Origin: Allodiplogaster sudhausi
Taxonomy: Eukaryota > Nematoda > Chromadorea > Rhabditida > Diplogasteridae
Reading direction: 5' to 3'
DNA length: 64,000 nt
NCBI GenBank assembly: GCA_945643635.1
Contig: CALZFC010000256.1
Span: 1,134,001 to 1,198,000 of the forward strand
Shown here: positions 36,343-47,616 of the stretch, piece by piece
Layout of the letters: each line of letters begins with the position of its first letter
How positions within the stretch are numbered: position 1 is the stretch's first letter
Notes under the pieces: model-generated
Told to the model about the DNA's origin: nothing
Database searches by the model: none
Seen by the model: only the letters and a program-made list of their open reading frames with translations
Program-made: the position numbers and the translations under genes

Positions 36343-37040
36343 GTTACCTTAAAGGTTTTTATTAGATTACCTTGCAGAGCATTGTTATTAGAGTATACTA
36401 AATTAAGTTATTCAAAATTTTCTTTACGGTTTACAGCTTGCTAATTCTTTCTTGTCTACATTGTTTTTCCCCTAATTGGTTCTATGAAAGTCCATCCTTT
36501 GCTTTTGCTTTAAATACTCCTCTCGCCCGCCCTCAGTACTTTTTGTGCCTTAAACAGGCTGTCCCTTGAGCTTATTTTATACGGTCCTTTGCTGTCTGCG
36601 CCTCATTTACCACATGACCTTTTTGAGGACTACGGTAGATTTTAAGGTCCATGGACAGCCTCATAAAGTTCTCCCCCTTACATTTCCTTGCCCCTGCTTT
36701 TTGTGAATCCACTGTCAATGATTATAGATTACCTTAAAGATTAATTATTAGATTGGAGAGCATTATTATTAGATTTTATTAGATTAAGTTGTATAACTTT
36801 GCGGTTTCCCTACCTGCTTGTTTTTTTTATTTTCTGGTCTCTATTGTTTTCCCAGTTCGCTGTTTGTTTCTTTGCAAGTCCCTCCCCTTATTTTACTTTT
36901 ACTTTTGCTTATTCGTTACTGTTTTGTGCCTTAAAGGAGTACTGTACTTTGCTGTCTGCGTTTCTCTTATTAATTACGGTAGATTTTAAGATAATTGGAC
37001 AGCATTTTAAAGTTCTCTCCGTTACACTTCTTAATAAATG
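36343..37040. repeat. Diverged tandem duplication between the Harbinger genes
   Basis: Two units of about 350 bp (about 36343-36715 and 36720-37040) share TTACCTTAAAG, ATTAGATT, GTGCCTTAAA and TTTGCTGTCTGCG in the same order, with indels. They lie in the 3' regions between the convergent Harbinger genes. Non-coding. Confidence 0.6.
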
Positions 37041-37210
37041 GTTTTTTTTTTGTGCAACAACCACGAATAAATTCTGCAAGTTTTAGTTGTGTTATTCTGC
37101 ATGTTTCAGTTGTGATGTCACACTGATTGATCAACAACAACTTTTAATCATAACATGAATGCCAACTATATTAAACAAACAGGAGGTTGATAATAGTCAT
37201 AAAAAGCTGT

Positions 37211-38358
37211 CTACATATTATTGATCATATGCTGACGTGGATCTGCTCCAGGTGGAGGCATTGGCATACGCGCCATTCTAACATTGGGGATGGGGAAGCC
37301 GCCTGTAAGGCGGTCAATGACAATATTATGAAGGACACAGCAAGCGTGGATGCACTTGGACGCTTCGCGAGGCGTCAATCGAAGGGAGCCGGCGAGAATC
37401 CGGAACCTTGCCTTCAAGACACCGATGGAATGCTCGACGAGCACGCGGACGTGCCTCAGGGCGCAGTTGAAATCAACCACCTGGGGAGTATTGGGGGCAC
37501 GGAGAGGAGTCACAAGAGTAGATGAGCAAGCAAAGCCCTTATCTCCTAACAACACATAGCCATCTGGAATGGAGCCAGATGCGATTGCTTGACCTAATTC
37601 AGAGTACTGTAATATAAAACTGTCATGACATGAGCCGGGCCACTGCGCATTCAGATATACAATTCGACCGTAAGCATCTACCACAACCAGGGCGTTAATG
37701 GCAGTGTATCCTTTCCTGCAGCGATACTGCCAGGGAGCAGTTGAAGGCGTGGCGATTTGGATAAGAGTGCCGTCAATGAGTCCGATTAAATCTCAATGAC
37801 AGAATGATTGATGTTAAGACTTTTAATATTTTAATTAAATTCTTTCTTTGTTAAGAGACAAGTGTATGTACTTGGAAAAGGGCACCGCGTAGCGAATGCA
37901 TCAGCGGCAGATCGGCAGTAGCTCATTGAGTTCACTGGAAAACGTATCCAGTACCTTGAAATAGATGTTAGCCCATGAGTTGTCCTCCAGAAACAGTTGC
38001 GGATGGTCGACTCGCAGCAACCGAAGCAGTCAGCAAGAGTGATGAAGGGCGTGCCAGTCAGGAGGTAGCGAATCCCAATCAACAGCTAGATAGATAATGA
38101 ACTCTTCAATAACGAATAACAAGAAAACGCAATCTAGTCAGGTATATGTTTTCCATTATACTAATTGGCAACCTGATGAGATGGCGTTATTGTCCAAGCT
38201 CCTTGCATGTGAAGATTTAGACTTGTAGAGATTACTTGGACGACGAAATCGACATCTGTAGGTGTCAAGCGATAGCGCCTCTCGAAAAGGGCTTCATTGG
38301 GAAGGCAGAGTCTATTGTGGTCCTGCCTTATGTATGGCAGATTTGGTCTACGTTGGCG
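37211..38358 (-). CDS. PIF/Harbinger DDE transposase
   Basis: Three exons join in phase: 38358-38173, 38085-37872 and 37791-37211 (TAA), giving at least 326 residues. An upstream first exon with the ATG may be missing from the model. Exon 1 reads DHNRLCLPNEALFERRYRLT. Exon 2 has the helix-turn-helix-like LLTGTPFITLADCFGCCEST region. Exon 3 carries the catalytic core: first Asp in LIGLIDGTLIQI, then YRCRKGYTAINALVVVDAYG and NAQWPGSCHDSF, second Asp in YVLLGDKGFA, and Glu in VEHSIGVLKARFRIL. The CVLHNIV motif follows. This is the DDE_Tnp_4 / HARBI1 pattern. All three acidic residues are present and no stop breaks the frame. It acts on the ends of its own element and probably on the short elements with like termini. 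Confidence 0.85.
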
Positions 38359-38612
38359 CTGAGGGAGATGAAGAAGATGAAAGGCCGTCTATGCATAAAC
38401 TTATGAAACCTTTCTTACAGCGACTTAAAGCAGTGAAAAACTATTTCGAAAAGAAAATTAGTAATATAAGCATCTGCTCTTTATTGAAAAAATGGTCATG
38501 ACCATGGTCATGACCTGGTCACGACCTGTCCTCGACGTGGTCATGACCAAAAACGGTCGTGACTGTTTGTCGACGACATGTCATTGACCGAACGTAAGGT
38601 TAATCGCGCGGC

Positions 38613-39302
38613 TGGACTCGTCATTCGGAATCCGAAACAGGTCAGTACATATTATTTTAAGTTTTGTTAATTAAGTTTCGTTTGGGTTGGGTTATTTACG
38701 TTACGTTAAGGGCTTTGATTGTATTTTCTAAAAGCCAATTAATATTTTTATTTATTTTGCAGATCTGAAAGGAAGAGTTTCCTGAACGACATTGCGAACG
38801 AGAAGAAGCTGAATTAGAAGAGCACGATGAGGAAAGTGGAGAGTACGATGAGGAGAACGACGTGGATATCCAGTTATCTACCATGAGTTCGTTTATTTTA
38901 TTATTTTCTTTAAAAGAATATAATGATATATTTTATTTGCAGGCTCTTGAAGTGAAAAATACGACGACAGTTGCGTCAATAAAGCGTTAGTATTTTTTTT
39001 TGTTTTTGTTTTTGTTTTTGTTAAAAGTTTAAAGAATTTAATGTATTCCAAACTTTTTAGACTCAGGGAAGACAAGAGGACGGTCGACGTTGTAAAGGAA
39101 GAGCAGGACAAGAAAAATGACAAAGGAGAGTAGAAGAAAGGCGTCAACCAAGAAGCCGTCTTAAACTAGGAAAATATTACTTTTGTATAAATGTCATGTA
39201 AATAAATTGGTTGATTTATTATGGTGTAAATAATGTAAGCACACGTGTTGAAAGGATAAAATAATAGTAAAACATAAAGCATATAATTTAAAATTCTGTA
39301 AG
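38613..39302. other. Right part of the central spacer, acidic open segment
   Basis: Around 38761-38890 a plus-strand segment after TTTTGCAG is open and acidic (EEFPERHCEREEAELEEHDEE). It is followed by a second short segment after TTTGCAG at about 38942. The phases do not join cleanly, so I do not call a gene. The rest is AT-rich. Confidence 0.3.
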
Positions 39303-39479
39303 ATGAATAGTCATGAGGAGGGAGACGATATTATAGTGGGAGGCATTTTACAAGATTTGTCTATGTTGTTGAATGCTTTGGCGGCTCGTATGAAAGACAA
39401 ATGGGATCGGTGGCAGAACGGGATGTTGGGTATAAAAGTTGAAATGAAAGGCCTCAAGTACGAGAATTTCGAAATTTAA
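39303..39479 (+). CDS. Small ORF crossing the inner boundary of arm 2 (58 aa)
   Basis: ATG at 39303 to TAA at 39477-39479. The product starts MNSHEEGDDIIVGGILQDLS and continues LNALAARMKDKWDRWQNG. It is helical, charged and protein-like, but not recognised. The arm boundary at 39423 cuts it: the last 18-19 codons lie in arm 2, and only that part exists in arm 1 (27686-27630). Arm 1 therefore looks truncated here. It could be a chance ORF. Confidence 0.35.
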   Translation: MNSHEEGDDIIVGGILQDLSMLLNALAARMKDKWDRWQNGMLGIKVEMKGLKYENFEI

Positions 39480-40188
39480 ATAGTGAGAAATTATATTTGA
39501 TATACATCGACGGCCAAAAATAAGACGGTGAGCAAAAGTAAATATTAAAATGTTCACTAAGAGATTGAAGTGATGGGAGAGATATTCGTGTTAAAGATGT
39601 TCATGACTCATTGCAATAAATATATTTTTTAAATGTTTGAGAATTACATGACGATGTAAAATGGTTGAAAATGTTGAAAGGTATGTACACTTATACATTC
39701 CACAACGAGCATCCAGAAAATTATGAAGCATCTTGAAAAGAAGACAATGTAGTGTGTTGGCACTGTCTTTGTTGGGTGATCCTTAAGGTCCCCGGTTCGA
39801 GTTCTCTCTCAATCAAGGACTTTTGTGTTCTTTGATTCATGTAATGGGTGGAGCTTGGGACACGGAAGTGAGAGATTACAGAGAAAGAGAGAAATGGGCG
39901 TGGCTTAGAGATCCTGAAGAGTGATTCATTGTTAAGCCTGTCTCCTTGAAGTGTGGTTGCTTTGTTAAAGAGAGAGATATAGATTTAGAGAGTGACGTCA
40001 TTTAGTTACATGTACGTGAGTCATTGTGATTACGAAATATATAGTCATGTTATGCTTTGTTTGAGAGAGAGAGAGTTAGAGATATATTTAGAAAGTTACG
40101 TCATTAGTTACATGTGTTCGTGAGTCATTGTGATTACGAAATGTATAGTCATATTACGTTGTGAGCGTAGCTTAATTACGTTACGTTA

Positions 40189-40566
40189 AGTGTGGGGTTG
40201 GTGACAAGAATGTGATCTTTGTGTTTGGTGTTGTGATCATTGTAGTTCTTTAATGACGTTAGGGGGCGTGGCTTATTTACGTTACGTTACAATTACGTTA
40301 CGTTGTGGGCGTGGCTTATTTACGTTACGTTAGGGGCGGGGCTTATTTACGTTACGTGCTTAATTACGTTACGTTACGTGAGGGGCGGGGCTTATTTACG
40401 TTAGGGGCGGGGCTTATTTACGTTAGGGGCGTGTTTATTTACATTAGGGGCGGGGCTTATTTACGTTAGGGGGCGGGGCTTGTACGGAACACAAACTATA
40501 ATCACAAACTACAATGATCACAACACAAAGCACAAAGATCACATTCTGGTCACCACCCCCCACACT
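40189..40566. mobile_element. 378-bp TIR element in arm 2
   Basis: Mirror of 26543-26920, including the 22-bp GC-box minisatellite (about 40247-40479). Confidence 0.65.
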
Positions 40567-41408
40567 ATCATCATCCGGGCAAGCCGCACTGTGAGTGCGC
40601 GGTTCAAGCATACATATGTAAACTTTCCCGTAGTTGAATTCGGCAAAAAGATAGTATATTACAAAAGACTGGGCTTTCACGTGGCATACGTATTTAGGCG
40701 CAGTCTTTCTTTGTTTTCTGACTACATGCGCTAACCTCTCTCCAGCAGGCCAGAAATACAGTTTCTGCCAAAAAAAGTGATTGAGAATGTAATGTATGAG
40801 AAAATTATGTATGTCATTCTTATGCATTTCTAAATTATAAACACAATGGTATCTTTGGTTTCTGAAATGAGCGAGAAAAACGCATTTTATTGCCTTTTTT
40901 TGTTCTGCGGGTTATTACTCTACGAGGTGTTCACCCCCGTACATTGTAAGGTTCCCGTAGGAGGATCCACATGAGAGGCAGTTTTCCAGGGGTAACAAAT
41001 GACGCTCTATCAAATGGAAATGGTATCATCGCGCAGTTTTTACTGCCTGGCACTCTAATGGCGCATTCCCATAATATAAGTGCTCATTTCGACCTTTTAA
41101 TGAAACTTTCATGAAATGCTTTCTATGGCTTTTTTGTGCGCCTTTAGGTAACGAATATAACCATACTTTCAAAATTTAGTTTTGTTAAGTTTTACTAACT
41201 TTATGGTCAATCGAATATTTTCGATAAATGGAGGCATACTGTAGTTATACCTTCAAACTATTTTTTTGAAAAAAAAATTTTTTTGGAAGCTCTCATGATG
41301 CTACATAAGCCCTGCAAAGGAAATTAAAATCAAAAAAATATTTTTGTTCCCATCCACCTCATGGTTGTGTATCTCAGACAGGCTCTCTTAAATATACAGC
41401 TGCCTAAC

Positions 41409-42681
41409 CGCGCACTGGACACCCGTTGCATCATCGTCTCCTTCAATCTCGTCGTGGTTTATTTGAGCAGAAGTGACATGATCATCCGATACGGTCGCCT
41501 TATGAAACTATATTTTTATAAGAGATTAAATATTTTCCCATATAAGAGAAAATACTTTTTCTAAGTTAATTTTTTTTGAAGTAATGCTCACCTTCTTCCT
41601 TTGCCAGATCGCAAGAGCTCGCTGATCGATGGGCTTGTTTACGAAGCGGCTGCGTGCAAATAGACGGACGTGAACGGGAAAGCAACGCCTTGCCCACTCC
41701 AGCCACTCCATCTTCATTGCCTCATTTCTGCGAGAAGATTGCTTTGTGATACTTTTTACACCCTCTAGAATGTTTTACAGATTTTGATATTACAGAAGGC
41801 GCTGTCAGCAAATGAAGAATCTTATAAATATGTACAAACATATGCCATGTTTGAGGGCTAAATCATAGTAGCCAAGGTTAGAACACGAGCTACACCATAT
41901 CAATCGGCTCCTCATTGATTCCGTGCTTCTTGACTTGGTGCTTGGAGACAACGGCCGATACGTTGCTCTCATAGCTGCAGACGACGCAGTGGAATTGCTT
42001 TAGGGGATGATGGTTCCTGGCGTGGGAGATCATCGACCCCTTTGGGTTGTATCCCCGTTGGATGACCACGTGGCACAACTTAAAGTAGATCACAGAATAA
42101 TTAACATATGGTTTTTTTGAACGTGGATCTATTCGCATCTGACATCTACAATGCAACCATTTTTGTAAACTTACTACAAAGTTAGGAGCACGCAAAATAT
42201 GGCTCGGTCAAAATTTTTTTCTGCTGCTGTTAGTCCCCTACTATTTCACACCCTCTCTGACCAGCAGAAGCGCCAATTATTTGGGGGAGCGCATTCAAAA
42301 TGGTCCTAATGTACTACTGAAGAATCATTCAGTGTAGGGTTCCTTAATACAAAGACATGAGAAAAAAGGATGTAAACACGCTAAAATTCCTTGATTCACT
42401 AGCAAAGTAATATATTTGAATTTTCTTAAGTATTTTTGCAGCTGAAACTCGCCCTTGTGCCAAGAGAATAGGGTATTTCTGGAAAAAAATCTGTGCCATT
42501 TATGCACAAGCGTGTTGCTTTTTCCGCTGTGTTTTTGATGGCTGTGCTTATTCAAACCCCATTAAAAGTGTCTAACCGCGCACTTAACACTCGTTTCGAC
42601 CTCGTCTCCTTTTGGATGACTGTGAAGTTGCTCCTCGTCTTCTCCTCGAGCAGTAACTTCATCGGCATTTGAAACGTTCGC
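41409..42681 (-). CDS. Inverted duplicate of the zinc-finger gene 3' exons
   Basis: Four exons in minus orientation: 42681-42577 (acidic), 42078-41893 (C2H2, CVVCSYESNVS..HQVKKHG), 41727-41592 (WLEWARRCFPVHVRLFARS) and 41498-41409. They appear to encode the same peptides as their arm 1 partners. No 5' exons of the family lie upstream on this strand. This is either a partial gene or part of a gene with a different start. Confidence 0.55.
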
Positions 42682-42906
42682 CTGATGAAATTATTTTTGC
42701 TTTGAAAGAAGAAGTACTCTCTCATGCAAGCATAAAATCCTTTTGTAAATTCACAATTTGAAAAAATCTTCATAAAAATCTCATTTCGACCTTTTAATGA
42801 AACTTTTATGAAATCCTTTCTATGGCTTTTTTGTGCGCCTTTAGATAACGAATATAACGATACTTTCAAAATTTTGTTTAGTTAACTTTTACTAACTTTA
42901 TGGTCA

Positions 42907-43300
42907 CACGGAGGGTACGGGTCATACAAATTCTTCCGGTTTGAGAGCACACCAAATACGGTATTTTCCGCGTTGCGCCCGTTTCATGCGTCGCGGCTAA
43001 TCATAGCATACAGCTCGAATCCAAAATGCATCGATCGAAGTGATTTAGATTCCCTCCAAAAGTTACCGTAATATGTGGTCATTAATTTGAAAATTCAGGC
43101 AACTGGCAATTTGCCAGCAATTTCATCTTCGCATTAATTTGAAAATTCAGGCAACTATCAATTTGCCAGCAATTTCACCTTCGCTAAGGATTTTGACGTT
43201 CCGTTCCGTTTGTGACACACAATACGATTATGGAAAACATAAGAAATTTGCAGTTCGACGCACGAAAATTCTCTCAAACCGGAAGGGGGTATCCTCCGTG
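42907..43300. mobile_element. 394-bp TIR element with 6-bp target duplication
   Basis: Starts CACGGAGGGTAC and ends TATCCTCCGTG. The inverted ends also share TTCCGGTTTGAGAG. TGGTCA flanks it on both sides (42901-42906, 43301-43306), while the empty site at 41204-41209 has TGGTCA once. Inside is a 52-bp tandem duplication (43081-43132, 43133-43184). No ORF of note, so it is non-autonomous. The superfamily is not certain. Confidence 0.85.
43081..43184. repeat. 52-bp tandem duplication inside the TIR element
   Basis: Two units starting ATTAATTTGAAAATTCAGG and ending CTTCGC, with a few substitutions (for example GGCAATT against ATCAATT). Confidence 0.85.
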
Positions 43301-43628
43301 TGGTCAATCGAATATTTTCTATAAATCGAGGCATACTGTAGTTATACCTTCAAAATAATTTTTGAAAAAATGTTTTTTTGGAAGCTCTCATGATGCTACA
43401 CAAGCCCTATAAGGGAAATTAAAATCAAAAAATATTTTTGTTCCCACCCACCCTCTGCACTGGCCGTGGTCGAATATCTCAGACAGGCTCTCTTCAAGTG
43501 CAGAGCGGTCAAAAGCGCAACGGTTAAAATCATAGCGGTATATGCGTGTATTACGGCGATTTTTGTTTTCCACTTTATCTGTTCAAAAACGTGTTGGACT
43601 TTTTTAAAATAACAGATCTTGTATTAAG

Positions 43629-44571
43629 TTGTGTCGCAAGGTCATCCAGTTGGGACGCGTCCCAAAGTGGAGAATGACTTCGCACGCGAAGCACCATCAT
43701 CCCCAGAAGCAATTCCACTGCGTCGTCTGCAGCTACGAGTGCAGCGTCTCGACAGTTCTCTACAATCACCAAGTCAAGAAGCACGGAATCAAGGAAAGGC
43801 CGATTGAAATGACGTAAGATCGCGTTCTGTTTTATATAATGTATTTATTAATTTCTTTGCTTATTCAAAACATTATTATCATGTTACAATAGTAAAGGAT
43901 GTAGATCGAGAAATATTTATTAATTTCTTTGCTTATTCAAAACATTATTATGATGTTACAACAGTAAAAGATGTAGACCGAGAAAGACTTTCTTTATCCA
44001 ATAGAGAAAGTTAAGAGATTCAGCTATACAAGTTAAAAAGAAAAATGCGATTTAGCTTCTATTAATGCCCTCAAGCAGGGCATTTGTTTTTCTAAACTGC
44101 CTACTACATCGCTTTCTGAATTTCGAAACAAAATGTATACACATAAAGCATGAAAATTTATGGGCGTCCAAAATATAACAAAATTATGCGAGGTTACCCT
44201 TTTCACAGAAATGAGGACATAAAGAAGGAATGGCTGGAGTTGACTAAGCGCTGCTTCCCCTTGAATATCCGCCTATTCGCGGACTACCGCTTCGCTGACA
44301 AGCACATCGATCAGCCATCTCTTCCCATCTGGCAAAAGAAGAAGGTGAGCATGCGTGGAGACCAAAAAGTCTCTGCCCCCACCCTGTTTTGTCTGGACCC
44401 TAACATATGTAGGTTTCAATCCAGCGTTGGTCTTCAAGTCTTGTTTTCCTGATCTCAGAAGATTAAATTTTTAAATCAGTTATGAAATGTGCTTAATAAT
44501 CAGCTTCTATAAGATTGTTTTTCTCGCTTTTTAGAGCGAGAATACTCAAGCCCGGACAAACGGCGTGTGAG
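43629..44571 (+). CDS. Zinc-finger family exons, copy in segmental duplication 1
   Basis: Zinc-finger exon 43629-43813 (acceptor ATTAAG, donor GTAAGA) encodes LCRKVIQLGRVPKW, SHAKHHHPQKQF and CVVCSYECSVS..HQVKKHG, then PIEMT. It joins in phase to 44209-44344 (KEWLELTKRCFPLNIRLFAD) and then perhaps to a short end exon at about 44536-44571 (SENTQARTNGV, TGA). The first finger keeps a Cys and the H-x5-H half; the second is a full C2H2. All three exons are open. No upstream acidic exons lie nearby, so whether a complete gene exists is unclear. Confidence 0.55.
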
Positions 44572-44729
44572 CGGCGGTTTCAGAGGAATTAGAAGGCCAT
44601 TTCATGCGATGGAATTACTATCTACCTCAACGCTTTTCTCTTTTTATTTAACTTATGTGGCAGTGCTATCATGACTTTATTAACTGTCCAATTGAACCTT
44701 TCCTCGATTGTACTTGTTCCTCAAACGAA

Positions 44730-44765
44730 TGATCACAATATTGAAGCATTTAGATATTGTGATCA
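44730..44765 (+). other. Conserved 3' hairpin downstream of the family exons, copy 1
   Basis: A 12-bp perfect stem TGATCACAATAT / ATATTGTGATCA with a 12-base loop. TTTTGTAATGTT and an AATAAAAA run (about 44788) follow. It is present again at 61023-61058 and in decayed form near 19710-19760. It may be a 3' UTR structure. Confidence 0.55.
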
Positions 44766-45717
44766 TTTTGTAATGTTCTGCATCATAATAAAAACGATCA
44801 ACTAAGAGTACAACATCGGCAGAAGCGTTAGAATGCACCAGGACTTACTTCTTTAAATTTTAATTATCTCCACTTTTACATAGGGTCTCTAGGCGCAATG
44901 AGCACTCCAATGAGACTCTGATATCTCGTAATTCCGCGAACTTGGTGTAAAAAAAAGTGTCACGATAATGTAGGCCGTCTGTAACTCGGCCCGTAGGGGT
45001 CGTACATACCCAGTCGATAGATCAGCTCGACGTGGGAAGACATAAAGCTATAAAACGCAACTTATTGGAACCACGGAGCAAAACGATAGGATCCCTAGGG
45101 AATGACTTATAAGTAGAACTAGGAAAACTCAGTTCACATTACTCAGGCCGAAACTCAAAAAGCATTAATTAGTTGCTTGCTGCGCTCGCACTTATGCCAA
45201 TTCTTCTTTAAGCAGATATAATACTTATTATGAGTGCTCTTGGAATTAACTTATTGTCATAGCATTGTATGCATGCAAATGTTTTTTCCTGTTATTCACA
45301 CTTGCTGACATATTTAACAGCCATTAGCCGCTCCGGCCACTTCGTCTTGTTTTCTGTGGCAGAAGACCGAACGTCAATGAGGTCTCTTGTATTTTCCTTC
45401 TAATTTAATTATTATTTTGATTACTATCGTTTAAAGAGTGCGTATATTTTTTTAACGTGAAATAGTTCACTTATTCTTAAAAAAATTATATTACATTTCA
45501 ACTAACCTAAACATGTACTTTATCAGTTCTCGCATGCAGCCAACGAATCTGGGAATACGAACAACGATGGAGGGAACGGCAAGCCAAATGTTGATGAAGT
45601 TGCGCATTTATAGTTTTTGAAGCATTTTCTTCTCCTTTTTTAAACAATCTTGCTAGTACATTAATTTTGGATTGGTGTGAAATATAACTAAATCAATAAT
45701 TATCATGTGCACAGTAG

Positions 45718-45953
45718 TGTTGAAACCCACTCACCCACATACACTCTCTCGGCCGCATAACGGCCACACACTCTCTCTCCCTCTCTACGCTCCGACCCCT
45801 CGGGAGAGGGCGCGCCAGAGAGGGGCTCTGCACGACTGCAGGACGGCTGGTTCGAGCACCGACCGCAAGCCAGGAGGCATATTATCAGGTCGGTAATTAC
45901 ACATTGATAGATCTAGATGAGGAGTCAGGCTTTAGGCGGCCTGGCTTCTTACA
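45718..45953 (+). repeat. 5' LTR
   Basis: 236 bp, TG...CA ends, nearly identical to 49138-49373 with a few substitutions (for example ACTCACCC against GCGCACCC). The few differences suggest a fairly recent insertion. Confidence 0.9.
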
Positions 45954-45974
45954 TGGAGGTCCCGGGTCGAACTC
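45954..45974 (+). other. Primer-binding site
   Basis: TGGAGGTCCCGGGTCGAACT begins directly after the LTR. It is complementary to a tRNA 3' end with T arm GTTCGACCCGGG and CCA. The tRNA identity was not determined. Confidence 0.75.
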
Positions 45975-47616
45975 TTGCCGCAGGGGCAAGAGGGAAGCCC
46001 AGTGAACAAGTAAATTAATTTTTTTACCAAAAATTATTTCATTCAAAATTTTTAATATTTAAACTATATTTGTTCACAAGGACTTACATAATCTAGTGAA
46101 CTCTTAAGCCTCTAGCCAGTGAACTCACACTCCTAGGTTTCTAGGTTAGATTGTCTGAGTTAACTATTCACCCCCCAGTAGCATGTTTCGTGTTTTGGAG
46201 TGACTCCGTTAATTTGGTTATAAGGTAAGCGTTCTTTGCCGGTGGTAGCACGTCCCACCTATTGAGAGTGACCCAAGTGGATAGTAACTTGCAGCACCTG
46301 GAGCTGCAAGGCTGGGCACCTCCATCCTAGAATCCCCATAGAGCAGACGAGGGCCCACAAGGTAGCTGTATCCACTGTAGTTCCTCTCCTCCTACAGTGG
46401 CTAGGCAAGGCGGTAGCCTGGGATGGCCCTCGAATTCATATGTAAGTGTCTCTATAGTCCAAACTAGGATAGGCAAACGGAGTTAGCAACTGGGTTTTAT
46501 TTTGGTGATAGCGGACAATCTCTCTACCAATAGCTTTGATGGATACGATTAGAAGGATAGCTAAAATAGAGGTAAAAGTGTGACGTTCATTCCACGCTGG
46601 CTGGGGTACCTTTAGAGAAATGTGTATGCTCGTTCCGCCTAAGCCGTTTTGTAGAAGTGCAACCAGCACTGTTTCGGGTATTTGTTTTTTCTTGTTTTGT
46701 TCACAGTGCTGCTATCCTATCCCTCTCTCATCCTCTCTTATTTATATATATGTCTAACAAATTTCTATATGTATGTATATTTCTATATATCTGTATGTAT
46801 ATTTCTATATATCTCTCTCTATTCTCTCTCGTTGTTTCTTTCTCTGATGCAGGCGTACATTCTCTCTCTCTCTATCTCTACGCCGCTGGCCTTGATTAAT
46901 TGCCTATGGCCGAGAGTACCCGGTCGCAGCCGATCGAATCTCTCATTTGACTATCAGCCAGCAGGCATTAGAGGCACACAGAGTAAACAATCGAGAGCCA
47001 CATTTTCTCTCTTTCTCTGTCTAAGTCACTCTATCTCATATGTATCTTATATCTTTCTCGTCTCATTTACTCTCGCTGCTGCCCGCTGCCTCCAACTAGG
47101 TCAAGATTGATGATATTAGGCTCAGTGCGCCTGTCAGATAAGACGGCGCACACAACATTTGCATTCCAGCCAGTCCAGCTGGCACAGAAAAAATCGTCAA
47201 CAATCTCGGTCTAGCCATATCTTTCTCTCTTCCTTTCTTTCTTTCCTTCTTTCTTTCATTATTTCTCTCTCCATCTCTATATCTCTCATTAATAAGGCTT
47301 ACCCAATATATTTCAATCAAAAGTTTCGCTTATTGTTATTCTTAATTTTCTCGTAAATGTATTTTCGTTATAGTATATCATGCATTTAGAAAGTAGCTAG
47401 TTATCTTTATATTTACTTCGTGCTGTCCAATGTCACGACCAAACTTCGTCTCGGCAAGGAAAACATCTTCGACTTAGCGCTCTCGCGCTGTACACCGGAC
47501 GAAGAACAGCTATTACCATCATCAGACTTTCGTTCGCCAAAACATCGACAAAGGAGACTCACTCGACGAACGAGCACGCGGGGCATTCGCCGCAAACGGC
47601 ACCCCGCTTCACTTCA

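Larger units (their letters stand above)
34225..38612. mobile_element. Autonomous PIF/Harbinger transposon, 4.4 kb
   Basis: Bounded by inverted termini that begin GCCGCGCGATTAA and continue with TGTCGTCGACAAACAGTCA-type sequence on both sides. Subterminal regions repeat GGTCATGACC many times (34290-34520 and 38490-38560). Inside are two convergent genes, a Myb/SANT-like protein (34698-36342, plus) and a DDE transposase (38358-37211, minus). This is the standard two-gene layout of PIF/Harbinger. Both are open, so the copy may still be able to act. The usual 3-bp TWA target duplication is not clear. It sits inside the 11.7-kb centre of the inverted structure. Confidence 0.8.
39423..42762. repeat. 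Large inverted repeat, arm 2 (3,340 bp)
   Basis: Reverse-complement partner of 24347-27686, with positions summing to 67109. It carries the family exons in minus orientation: 42681-42577, 42078-41893 (zinc finger), 41727-41592 (WLEWARRCFP exon) and 41498-41409. Beyond 42762 the sequence changes to a different repeat (TCATTTCGACCTTTTAATG from 42780), which also occurs inside the arms at about 41085-41350 and 25760-26025. Confidence 0.92.
42780..43460. repeat. AT-rich repeat interrupted by a TIR element
   Basis: Contains TCATTTCGACCTTTTAATG, then AACTTTTACTAACTTTATGG, and resumes after the insertion with TCAATCGAATATTTT up to TTTTTGTTCCCACCCACC. An uninterrupted copy of the same order is at about 41085-41350, with its inverted partner at 25760-26025. 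No gene. Confidence 0.75.

Noticed and set aside
24347..42762. A complete Maverick/Polinton element
   Set aside because: No polymerase, integrase, protease or capsid gene and no target duplication at the ends. Kept only as a hypothesis.
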